Assembly (NCBI GenBank): GCA_937867025.1
Contig: CALMKH010000272.1
Span: forward strand, 1-51,266
Direction: 5' to 3'
Length of the DNA: 51,266 nt
DNA from: an uncultured Bacteroidota bacterium
GTDB taxonomy: Bacteria > Bacteroidota > Bacteroidia > NS11-12g > UBA955
Below the pieces are notes generated by a model. It saw only the letters and a program-made list of their open reading frames with translations. It was not told the origin of the DNA and searched no databases. The translations under genes and the position numbers were made by a program. Positions 24,104 through 31,442 of this stretch are shown piece after piece. Numbering within the stretch: position 1 is the stretch's first letter; every line of letters starts with the position of its first letter.

Positions 24104-24111
24104 TATATTTG
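24104..24111 (+). promoter_or_regulatory. -7 promoter element TATATTTG
   Basis: Exact TAnnTTTG match 5 nt before the ATG of the DtxR-family gene, implying a leaderless mRNA. The palindrome at 24065-24080 lies just upstream of where the -33 element would be, so autoregulation is possible. Confidence 0.55.
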
Positions 24112-24116
24112 CGCTC

Positions 24117-24818
24117 ATGTTGTCTTTTACCGAAGAAAACTACCTTAAAACCCTGCTTAAACTCACCATGGATGAAAGGGGCAAGGAAGAGGCGGGAACC
24201 AATGAACTCGCCCTGCATCTTGGTGTGAAACCCGCCACGGTAAACGACATGCTCAAGAAATTAAAGCAGAAGAAGCTGATACAATACGAGAAGTATGGGA
24301 AGATCGCACTGACCAAAACAGGACGGAAAGCCGGACTGGAAGTATTGAGGAAGCACAGGCTGTGGGAAACCTTCCTGTACGAAAAGCTTGAATTCTCCTG
24401 GGATGAGGTTCACCAGGTGGCCGAACAGCTTGAACATATACAGAGCCAGAAACTGGTGGATAAGCTGGACAAATTCCTGGATTATCCTGAGTTTGATCCG
24501 CACGGCGATGAAATACCCAATGCCAAGGGCGAATTCAAATACAGGCATAAAGTAACCCTGTCGCAAATGGAGGCGGGCAAAAGTTGTAAAATGGTTGCGG
24601 TAAAGGACAATTCAGCACCGTTTCTTCAGTATGTCATCGAGGTGGGCCTGGGCATTAATAATCATATGAAGGTGTTGTCGATCCACCCGTATGACGAGAT
24701 CATTCAGATAGAAGTGAATGGCAAAGTATCAAGCGTAAGCAAAAAATTCGCGGACAATATCTTTGTGATCTGCGAAGACTGCATGAAGAACAAGCCTTGC
24801 AAGTTTCACTGCAAATAA
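24117..24818 (+). CDS. DtxR/MntR-family metal-dependent repressor with Cys-rich tail
   Basis: 233 residues. Residues ~1-70 are the winged helix-turn-helix (ENYLKTLLKL, TNELALHLGVKPATVNDMLKKLKQKKLI, KIALTKTGR). Residues ~71-140 form the dimer/metal domain, with candidate ligands His80 and the EQLEH segment (Glu103, Glu106, His107). Residues ~143-215 are the FeoA/SH3-like domain (VTLSQMEAGKSCKMVAV). The last 15 residues hold four cysteines at 219, 222, 228 and 232 (CEDCMKNKPCKFHC), which are not a usual feature of the family. With Fe2+ or Mn2+ bound it should repress genes carrying the palindrome next door. It is divergent from the redox operon, its likely target. Confidence 0.9.
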   Translation: MLSFTEENYLKTLLKLTMDERGKEEAGTNELALHLGVKPATVNDMLKKLKQKKLIQYEKYGKIALTKTGRKAGLEVLRKHRLWETFLYEKLEFSWDEVHQVAEQLEHIQSQKLVDKLDKFLDYPEFDPHGDEIPNAKGEFKYRHKVTLSQMEAGKSCKMVAVKDNSAPFLQYVIEVGLGINNHMKVLSIHPYDEIIQIEVNGKVSSVSKKFADNIFVICEDCMKNKPCKFHCK

Positions 24819-24880
24819 GGGGCATCGGTTTTTTCGCTGTCAGATGTAAAAAATCCCGGGGGTTATATTGTTTAAACGCT

Positions 24881-24888
24881 TACATTTG
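24881..24888 (+). promoter_or_regulatory. -7 promoter element TACATTTG
   Basis: Exact TAnnTTTG match 8 nt before the ATG at 24897; near-leaderless start of the three-gene operon that follows. Confidence 0.55.
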
Positions 24889-24896
24889 TTTTAACC

Positions 24897-25562
24897 ATGC
24901 ATTGGCTGCTCAGATACTGCCTGATTTTCCTTGCGGTTATCCATTGGAACTGTAAACGGGATAACCTGCAGACCCTTATTGAGGCAAAAATAACAGATGC
25001 CCAGACCCGTAAACCCATTAAGAATGTTCCCATACTGGTTAAAGAGGCCGTTCACGATAAGGACTCAAGAAGGTTTTACTCTTACAGGCTGGATACATTT
25101 TATACGGATGATAAGGGAGAAGTTTCTTTCTTTTACAATGCAAGTGAAAAATCAGGACACAGCTATACGGTTGAAATCATTGAAGGCGACTCCAATGCAC
25201 CCTGGTTACCGCATAATGATGAAGTCATTCAGCCTGGTTTTCCGAAATTTCTGGATTTGTCTCTTGATGGCCCGATGAATGCCTATGTAAGAATACGGCA
25301 TGACAGTTTGAAAAGCACGGACGGATTTCATTTCTATGCCATAGCAACGGATTTGCCCGGGGCCCGGTGGTTAAAGTACGATTATAACATACCAAAGGGT
25401 AGTGAGGTGTTGCTGAAGCTCAGGGCATTAAAACGGCATGCGTTAACCATTTCCTATAATTACGAGATGTGGGATGGAAGTAAGTATATTACATTTAACG
25501 GATACAGCAAATACTTCATGGATCCGAAAATGCCACAATCCATTCCTGTTATTTCATATTGA
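24897..25562 (+). CDS. Putative lipoprotein with Ig-like/carboxypeptidase-regulatory-like fold, unknown function
   Basis: 221 residues. The signal sequence ends at a possible lipidation cysteine (FLAVIHWNC, Cys19), although the residues before it fit the lipobox poorly. The next part, LIEAKITDAQTRKPIKNVPILVKE followed by YTDDKGEVSFFYNA, is the pattern of a transthyretin-like/carboxypeptidase regulatory beta-sandwich seen in many exported Bacteroidota proteins. The rest is a beta-rich region without motifs I recognise. Its TGA overlaps the next gene's ATG by one base, so it is co-translated with two outer-membrane-barrel-like proteins and may assist them. Confidence 0.65.
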   Translation: MHWLLRYCLIFLAVIHWNCKRDNLQTLIEAKITDAQTRKPIKNVPILVKEAVHDKDSRRFYSYRLDTFYTDDKGEVSFFYNASEKSGHSYTVEIIEGDSNAPWLPHNDEVIQPGFPKFLDLSLDGPMNAYVRIRHDSLKSTDGFHFYAIATDLPGARWLKYDYNIPKGSEVLLKLRALKRHALTISYNYEMWDGSKYITFNGYSKYFMDPKMPQSIPVISY

Positions 25563-26305
25563 TGATACGATTCAACCTCATATCTGTGTTCATCCTTCTG
25601 ATACCGGGCATATGTGAAGCCCAGGAAAGGGTCCGCTTAGATTGCATCTATACAAGATCAGGCAATATTTACAGGGGCAAAATAACGGAACGGGATTCAG
25701 CCAGTATCAGTATACTGACAGGAGGACATCAGGTGCATAAAATACAGGTTTCGGAAATCGACAGCATTGGATTCGACAGCAGGAGACGCCTTATAAGGCT
25801 TGCCAAACACCGCAAAGGTAACGGACCCTTCCAGGTATTTGAATTGAATGGCAGCGCGACATTTTTTGAAGAGATTGGGGCAGGGATAGGTTATTACCGG
25901 GGAGTAAAATACAGGTCGGGAATAAGTTTGGCGGGAGGTCTGGCCTTGACCCGCCGGCCAGTAGGAAATTATGACCGGTATAATTTCTACCGTTTATCGC
26001 TTACCTGCAGGTATGACTTTCCTTCTAAAGGGGATTATCCGTTCCTTCTTTTCGAAACCGGGGGACAAAGGGCATTTGCGGCACCAAGATTCAGCCGGCT
26101 TTTCTATTACAGCGCCGGTGTCGGATACTGTTTACACGGTAAGAGTGGGCGGGCGTTCATGCTTAGCTGCGGATGGACACAAAATATGATGAGGTATGTG
26201 GTATATCGTGGCAATTCTTTTCCTCTGATCATCAATCAGAAGCAATATTTTTCCGACTGGTACTATGTGTACGATCCGTTTATCAAATTGGGATTAAAGA
26301 TATGA
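25562..26305 (+). CDS. Secreted protein: Sm-like N-terminal domain plus beta-barrel
   Basis: 247 residues from the ATG at 25562. The signal peptide is FNLISVFILLIPGICEA. Residues ~25-70 form a small beta domain (YTRSGNIYRGKITERDSASI, HKIQVSEIDSIGF) of a type common in Bacteroidota, where a short Sm-like fold precedes a barrel. The remaining ~170 residues look like outer-membrane strands (AGIGYYRGVKYRSGISLAGG, YNFYRLSLTCRYDF, FYYSAGVGYCLHG) and end FIKLGLKI. It overlaps the next gene by 4 nt (ATGA). The next gene encodes a protein of the same design, so the pair probably arose by duplication. Function unknown. Confidence 0.65.
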   Translation: MIRFNLISVFILLIPGICEAQERVRLDCIYTRSGNIYRGKITERDSASISILTGGHQVHKIQVSEIDSIGFDSRRRLIRLAKHRKGNGPFQVFELNGSATFFEEIGAGIGYYRGVKYRSGISLAGGLALTRRPVGNYDRYNFYRLSLTCRYDFPSKGDYPFLLFETGGQRAFAAPRFSRLFYYSAGVGYCLHGKSGRAFMLSCGWTQNMMRYVVYRGNSFPLIINQKQYFSDWYYVYDPFIKLGLKI

Positions 26306-26958
26306 AATATATTTTTCTGCTTTGTACACTCCTCGCATATTGTGAAATATATTCACAGGCGACGAATACAGTTGTACTGAAGAGTGGCGCCATGTACCGC
26401 GGCAGTATACTTTCTGCCGATACAGGCCGGGTAGTATTGCTCGGGTATGATTTTAACACATATGTTTTTGATACGGCCGAAATCGCGAAATTTACACATA
26501 CACCAAAACCGCGTTTTCCTAATGAAAGAATACAATCGGGAATTATGAATGATGTATCTTTGGCTTTAACGTATCAAAGGTATATATCAGGGGTCAGGCT
26601 CAATTACACACTCGATAGGGTTTTTGCATATCGTCATGCGATTGGCGCTGAAATAAGCCTTTACCTGAATGATGAGTTTTTACCAACAATAGGACTCAGA
26701 TACAGATACGAGATGTTAAAACGACCCTCTACTCCTTTCGTGTATGTATGTGCCGGCAATTATACCAACATCCTTTATAGCCGGGGTTTGGGATACCGCG
26801 TCAATTTAGGGCTGGGGTTTCAATGGGGAGCTCAAAAGCAGAGACGAAATTATGTCATTGTCGATTGGGCAATCACGGCGTTGCAATATAAAGAAGTTGA
26901 CGGTCTATATCTCAGGAAGGAAAGAATGCTCTCAATAGGTTTCGGCCGGAGATTTTAA
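26302..26958 (+). CDS. Secreted protein: Sm-like N-terminal domain plus beta-barrel (paralogue of the preceding gene)
   Basis: 218 residues from the ATG at 26302 (the frame is open further upstream, but that part lies within the previous gene). The signal peptide is MKYIFLLCTLLAYCEIYSQ. The small N-terminal domain parallels its neighbour: VVLKSGAMYRGSILSADTGRVVLL and TYVFDTAEIAKF against the neighbour's SGNIYRGKI and VSEIDSIGF. The rest forms amphipathic strands (IGLRYRYEML, VNLGLGFQWGA) and ends MLSIGFGRRF with a terminal aromatic, as in outer-membrane barrels. It is the last gene of the operon, followed by a strong terminator. Confidence 0.65.
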   Translation: MKYIFLLCTLLAYCEIYSQATNTVVLKSGAMYRGSILSADTGRVVLLGYDFNTYVFDTAEIAKFTHTPKPRFPNERIQSGIMNDVSLALTYQRYISGVRLNYTLDRVFAYRHAIGAEISLYLNDEFLPTIGLRYRYEMLKRPSTPFVYVCAGNYTNILYSRGLGYRVNLGLGFQWGAQKQRRNYVIVDWAITALQYKEVDGLYLRKERMLSIGFGRRF

Positions 26959-26960
26959 AC

Positions 26961-26996
26961 AATAAAAAAAGTGGCATATCCTGCCACTTTTTTTAT
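26961..26996. terminator. Bidirectional rho-independent terminator
   Basis: A 15-bp-class stem (AAAAAAAGTGGCA with TGCCACTTTTTTT, loop TATCC) has an A-run before and a T-run after. It lies between convergent genes and should stop both the barrel operon and the 1039-residue T9SS cargo gene. Confidence 0.88.
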
Positions 26997-27019
26997 TGAA
27001 CATGTTCGTGTGTTGTATG

Positions 27020-30000
27020 CTATTGTTTGAACAGCGGGAAGGATTGACCGTCTATATGAAGCCAGTATAGTCCTTTTTGCATCTTATCCATGTCAATGGA
27101 TACTTCACTGTCGTTACACTCTGCCTCATACACCACAGTTCCCATTGTGTTGTAGAGTCTGATAAAAGTACTTTGTGCAAGCCCTTTTACATGAACCATG
27201 TCGCTGGCCGGATTAGGGTACACGATGATAGTGCCGGCATCAGTTTTACATGAAGAAGCAACAATGTGCGAGAATTCATTTTCTTCAGGCGAAACAATAT
27301 GCAGCCTGAAAAACGTCTCAGGTTTTCCCTTCAGTGAATACGCATAGGAATTCAGTGCTGAATAATTGCCATTGGACAAGACCGTGCCGATGACCGACCA
27401 GATAATACCGTCCTTACTTCCCTGTATGTCATATACGGTGTTCGGGATTTCACTGCTGCTGATCCATTGTATTTTCTCACAATCCGCGCTTAAATGATGT
27501 ATGTCCACAGGCAACGGAGATGTGGCCCCTCCGATTCCGAACAATGTTGTAGCCCCTGATATAAAGGCGAAACTGTTGTGGGTGACGCTGTAAGGGTCTG
27601 ATCCGGTGGGGTTAAGACCGTAGGCGATCCGCGACCATGGATTGAGCACGGCAAGCCTTGAACCGAGTGTGAGTCCAGTATGAGGCATGGCCAGTTCCGA
27701 AGTGCCCGGCCACTGTAACTGGATATCTGCCGTTTGCGCTGAACTGGCTGTGATCGACCAGGTGGCATTGACCACGTCTGTCAGTATAGGGTTATTCAAC
27801 TCGTCTGTAACGCCGGCATTAACCCCAACTGTGAAGTCAGTACCGCTGCAGGAGTTGCAGTTCAGTATTACCGGCAGATACGGGTTATAGCCCACGGGGA
27901 AAACAATGGAGCTGCCGCCGGGCCTTGTGAATCCCCCGCTTCCGTTTATCTTTATATAGGAGCTTGCATTGCCTCCTGTGAGGTTATTGCCCCTGAAGAA
28001 AAGCATATGGCTGTCAAGCGCTATTTTGCCGTTTGAAAGTGCCAGGGTGTTTGTGATGGTGAGATCGGTTCCCAAAGCCACTACATGATTGGTGCCAGTG
28101 GCTCCTGTCCGGTTGAGTGTCAGCGTATGAAGCGTGTCAGCACCTGTTGAAAAATACAGGTGTCCGATACTTGAAGTGCCGGTCCCCCCGATACTCAGGC
28201 TTGATTGCGAACTTCCTATCAGGCTGTTTGTCGCGGACATTGCGGCAATATTGCCATGAATGGAGAGTTTTTTACTGCCTAATGAAAGGTCCCCATCGTT
28301 CAGGGCAAGTGCACCCGTAATGGTTATGGAATCGCCGATTTCAACAGTTCCTGAGCCGTTCACTGATAGTTCGTAAACTTCATTGCTCAGGAGCCCTTGC
28401 GGCAATACCAGTGAACCTGTATTGTTGAAAACAAGGCTTGAGTTGCTGTCAGAAACATCCAGCATTCCTGAAGTGCGCTGTATATCGCTTGCATTCAGAT
28501 CGAGCGAGCGACCGTTTACATCCATGATGCCATCAGAGAACGTGATCGCGGAACTTGTGTTCATTACGATGCCGGTTGACACCTGGGAGAGTGTGACAGT
28601 ATCCGTAATATTGATTATACCGGTCTGGGAAAGGTCCCCGATCCGGAGTGTGCTGCATTCCACCGCGTTCAGTTCATCCGTTGAAAAGCCAAGTGTGGTT
28701 GCATTATCTGTTCCACCCAGGTCGATATCAATGCCTGCTGCGACATAAAGAGCTATGGTTCCGGTACCTGCGGAAAGAGATCCTATTTCAGCCTTGTTGG
28801 CGGTAATGGACAGGTCATTATCGTTGCCGGTACTTACAAAATTATCTCCGGTAAAATTAACACCGTAGCTATTGTCGTGGCTGGTGCCGGTCATTGCAAT
28901 GGTGCCGTCATCGGAAAGAATGCCGGCGCTATCGCTCAGACATATGCCATCGGATGAAGACTGGACTGACGTGGCTGTTCCAGTCAAGGTCAGTGAAGCG
29001 GTTCCCCCGGCATGAACACGTGCGGAATCCCTTATCATAATGCCAATATTGGAGTTGCCTGCGCCGGGGCCTCCGTATCCTTCTATCTGTATATTTCCTC
29101 CTGAAGAGGCCACCCCATACTGGATGTCAACCCCTATCTGTCCGTTATTCGTGCCGTTTCCTCCGTAGCCCATGATCATGACAGTCGCTCCGGCAGATGT
29201 TCCATCGTTGGTAACCAGGGCACCTGAATTATGTATGACCACGCCGGAGTTTCCCGCACTGGAGGCACCAATGCCCCCACCATTCCCAATCACACTCACG
29301 GTGCCGCCGCTTGCAGAAACTACTGTACTGGCGCCATGGATATATATACCGTGGTTATCGTCTCCTGTAGAAGGCCCGCCGGTGCCGAATAATGTGGTGG
29401 ATGAGGTGCCGCCTGCTTTTACGGTTATTCCGCCATGAATATATATGCCATGATTATTGTTGCCTAAATTGCCTCCCAGGGCTTCCATATACACTTCACC
29501 CCCATCGCCGGGATCAGTTTGTACGTTTGCTCCTATATCTATTCCTGAAAAGTTTCCTGAAGCAGGGGTTGGCTGCAGATTGGCCGTAAGGTAAATACCG
29601 CCTGCCTCAGCGGTGATATCAGCCGAAACAACAATAGTTTTGGAAACATTGATGGATATTTCCCCTGTGCCTTTTGATTTAAGCTCATTGTTGACATATA
29701 CGATATCCGCGCCGTTGTTTGTTTCTATCACGATGGATTGATCCGGAGAGGCGCCGACGGCTGTAAGATCGATCCCCCCGGGCCCGATGGTTATCACATC
29801 AAGCCCGTTACTTCCGAGGACTTCGATGCCTGCAAAGGTGTTAAAAGTGACAAGGTCCACCAGGACGGTCTTGTTGATGTTGTTGACTGACACGCCGGAA
29901 GGGCTCCCGCTCAGAGACAGGACCCCAGTACCTATGTTCGCGGTAATGGTTAATGTGTCATTACCTGCATTCAACGACGAACTGAAGTCCGTAACAGTGG

Positions 30001-30139
30001 TTGGCCCTGACATCGATAGGACAATTTTGTCACTTACAACCGATACGGAAATGTTTTGTGCATGGCTATATTGTATGGTCAAAAAACCAAACATGATAAC
30101 AATGCTTTTTTTGATCAAGTGTAGTAGTGTATTGTGCAT
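27020..30139 (-). CDS. Large repetitive beta-helix-like surface protein with T9SS type A sorting domain
   Basis: 1039 residues. A signal peptide ends about residue 27 (IQYSHAQ). Residues ~30-480 are Gly/Ser/Thr/Asn-rich, with repeats of about 40-50 residues of the form NNHGIYIHGG..TV.AGGT (DDNHGIYIHGASTV, NSGVVIHNSGALV, GQIGVDIQYGV, SNIGIMIRDSARV). This suggests a right-handed parallel beta-helix. Residues ~480-760 hold further filamentous-haemagglutinin-like strands. Then follow a C-terminal beta domain and a sorting domain (IIVYPNPASDMVHVKG, MQKGLYWLHID, ending FPLFKQ). No catalytic residues are recognisable. It is probably an adhesive or structural surface protein exported by T9SS. Confidence 0.82.
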   Translation of the reverse strand: MHNTLLHLIKKSIVIMFGFLTIQYSHAQNISVSVVSDKIVLSMSGPTTVTDFSSSLNAGNDTLTITANIGTGVLSLSGSPSGVSVNNINKTVLVDLVTFNTFAGIEVLGSNGLDVITIGPGGIDLTAVGASPDQSIVIETNNGADIVYVNNELKSKGTGEISINVSKTIVVSADITAEAGGIYLTANLQPTPASGNFSGIDIGANVQTDPGDGGEVYMEALGGNLGNNNHGIYIHGGITVKAGGTSSTTLFGTGGPSTGDDNHGIYIHGASTVVSASGGTVSVIGNGGGIGASSAGNSGVVIHNSGALVTNDGTSAGATVMIMGYGGNGTNNGQIGVDIQYGVASSGGNIQIEGYGGPGAGNSNIGIMIRDSARVHAGGTASLTLTGTATSVQSSSDGICLSDSAGILSDDGTIAMTGTSHDNSYGVNFTGDNFVSTGNDNDLSITANKAEIGSLSAGTGTIALYVAAGIDIDLGGTDNATTLGFSTDELNAVECSTLRIGDLSQTGIINITDTVTLSQVSTGIVMNTSSAITFSDGIMDVNGRSLDLNASDIQRTSGMLDVSDSNSSLVFNNTGSLVLPQGLLSNEVYELSVNGSGTVEIGDSITITGALALNDGDLSLGSKKLSIHGNIAAMSATNSLIGSSQSSLSIGGTGTSSIGHLYFSTGADTLHTLTLNRTGATGTNHVVALGTDLTITNTLALSNGKIALDSHMLFFRGNNLTGGNASSYIKINGSGGFTRPGGSSIVFPVGYNPYLPVILNCNSCSGTDFTVGVNAGVTDELNNPILTDVVNATWSITASSAQTADIQLQWPGTSELAMPHTGLTLGSRLAVLNPWSRIAYGLNPTGSDPYSVTHNSFAFISGATTLFGIGGATSPLPVDIHHLSADCEKIQWISSSEIPNTVYDIQGSKDGIIWSVIGTVLSNGNYSALNSYAYSLKGKPETFFRLHIVSPEENEFSHIVASSCKTDAGTIIVYPNPASDMVHVKGLAQSTFIRLYNTMGTVVYEAECNDSEVSIDMDKMQKGLYWLHIDGQSFPLFKQ

Positions 30140-30143
30140 ATTA

Positions 30144-30151
30144 CGAATTTA
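30144..30151 (-). promoter_or_regulatory. -7-like promoter element TAAATTCG
   Basis: TAAATTCG differs from TAnnTTTG at one position and lies 4 nt before the ATG of the 1039-residue gene; predicted leaderless. Confidence 0.4.
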
Positions 30152-30615
30152 GAAAACACACTATGCGATACCATATTAACCAAATAAATTCTTTATTAAT
30201 CCGTTCTATTCTCCTGATAAATAACGACATAAAATTCCAGTGTAGCATTTAGTCGTCATAAGCGTTTTTCCCCCGTCATTACTGGGTTTTTGATACTTTT
30301 AAGCAGTTTACGCGGATGAATCGGGTAAGGAGGAAAAATACTTAATTCAAGCCGGGTCGAAACAGCTGAAACATGCTGTAAACATTGGAGGATAATACAA
30401 TTGTTCCATAGCCGGCCGACTTGCAGTAATCAGAATATTATAGGATTTTTTCCTTATCTCATTTTTAAGGGGCTTCGGAAATGACATTTTTCCTGCCCCT
30501 CAGAAGGCAAAAAATGCCTTTTTACGGAAGATTTCTGGCGTATGGACTCAAAAACATAAACGCCGTATTGCATATGTTATAAGTATTTAACGCAAAGCAA
30601 ATTGGGAGAAAATGC
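30152..30615. other. Gene-free stretch of about 465 bp
   Basis: The stretch lies between the promoter of the large T9SS cargo gene and the stop of the DsbA-like gene. I find no credible reading frame in it. A purine-rich AAGGAGG at about 30330 is not followed by a usable start. The only structured part is the hairpin pair at 30468-30523, listed separately. Confidence 0.5.
30468..30523 (+). ncRNA. Candidate structured RNA: two consecutive hairpins, the second with a T-run
   Basis: The first hairpin pairs AGGGGC with GCCCCT and GGAAA with TTTCC around TGACATT. After three bases the second pairs AAGGCA with TGCCTT and ends in T5, like an intrinsic terminator on the plus strand. No plus-strand gene precedes it. 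It may be the 3' end of a small RNA, or a by-product of AT-rich sequence. I see no exact promoter upstream. Confidence 0.25.
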
Positions 30616-31275
30616 CTATTCCGGCGAAGCATCCGTATTAACAAAGGATGCAAAGGATTTTTCCAGGGTCTGCACAAACAATTCCACCGGCTGTGCGCCC
30701 GAAATGGCATACCGCCTGTCAAACACAAAAAAGGGAACACCCCGGACACCTACCTGGCTGGCCTCATACATATCGCGCTCGACCTCTTCCGCAAAAGCGT
30801 CGGTCTGCAATACCTGCCGTGCCATTTCCGCGTCGAGTCCTATTTCCGCGGCAAGGGTTACCAGCACATCGTGATCGGCCGTATTCAATCCTTCAGTGAA
30901 GTAGGCCCTGAACAAACGTTCTTCAGCGGCGTCGCCAAGACCTTTCGTCCTGGCCAGCTGTATCAGGCGGTGCGCATCAAATGAATTGGCCACAACCGCT
31001 TTATCCATGTGGTATTCGAGTCCTGCCTCTTTTGCCATTTCAGTGACATAGTCGTTCATGTCTTTTGCATACTGCAGGGTCCAGCCTTTTGTCCCGGCAA
31101 GATATTCATTGAGCGATTTGCCGGGCATGGTCTTTAAATGCGGGTTCAGCTGAAAACTTTTCCATTCCACATGTACCCGGTCTTTATGACCCCATTGTTC
31201 GAGGGCCTGTTCCAGCCTGCGTTTTCCGATATAGCAGAACGGGCACATCACATCACTCCAGATCTCTATCTCCAT
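30616..31275 (-). CDS. DsbA-family (FrnE-like) dithiol oxidoreductase
   Basis: 219 residues from the ATG at 31275; the GTG at 31287 is an alternative four codons upstream. There is no signal peptide, so it is a cytosolic member of the FrnE/2-hydroxychromene-carboxylate-isomerase branch of DsbA-like proteins. The active site is CPFC at residues 11-14 (SDVMCPFCYIGK). The inserted helical domain contains VANSFDAHRLIQLA and LFRAYFTEG. The cis-Pro loop is VRGVPFFVF, followed by YAISGAQP. Family members catalyse thiol-disulfide exchange and have been linked to oxidative-stress tolerance. The gene stands alone with its own promoter. Confidence 0.9.
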   Translation of the reverse strand: MEIEIWSDVMCPFCYIGKRRLEQALEQWGHKDRVHVEWKSFQLNPHLKTMPGKSLNEYLAGTKGWTLQYAKDMNDYVTEMAKEAGLEYHMDKAVVANSFDAHRLIQLARTKGLGDAAEERLFRAYFTEGLNTADHDVLVTLAAEIGLDAEMARQVLQTDAFAEEVERDMYEASQVGVRGVPFFVFDRRYAISGAQPVELFVQTLEKSFASFVNTDASPE

Positions 31276-31291
31276 TGTATCTTTCACAGTG

Positions 31292-31299
31292 CAAAGTTA
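31292..31299 (-). promoter_or_regulatory. -7 promoter element TAACTTTG
   Basis: Exact TAnnTTTG match on the minus strand, 16 nt before the ATG at 31275. Confidence 0.55.
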
Positions 31300-31408
31300 A
31301 TATGCAATTTACTTATAAAACCTGTTCAAGAACATCTGTGTCGCTTTCCTGAAAGATAGTTTACAGCAGAAAAAACCACTATTCCCGCGATCCTAATTTC
31401 TATTCCTT

Positions 31409-31434
31409 TTTGTGGACGAAAATGCCTATCTTCG
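31409..31434 (+). promoter_or_regulatory. Promoter-like region of the ABC-F gene
   Basis: A -7-like TATCTTCG (31427-31434) lies 8 nt before the ATG at 31443. Upstream is CTTTTTGTGGA, with a TTTG at 31409-31412. The spacing of 14 nt is short, but the same arrangement recurs before nusB. Confidence 0.45.
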
Positions 31435-31442
31435 CAGGTTTA

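Noticed and set aside
28400-29600. Possible DNA repeat array or CRISPR in the repetitive gene
   Set aside because: The repetition is at protein level, degenerate, and inside one intact reading frame; no uniform repeats with spacers occur.
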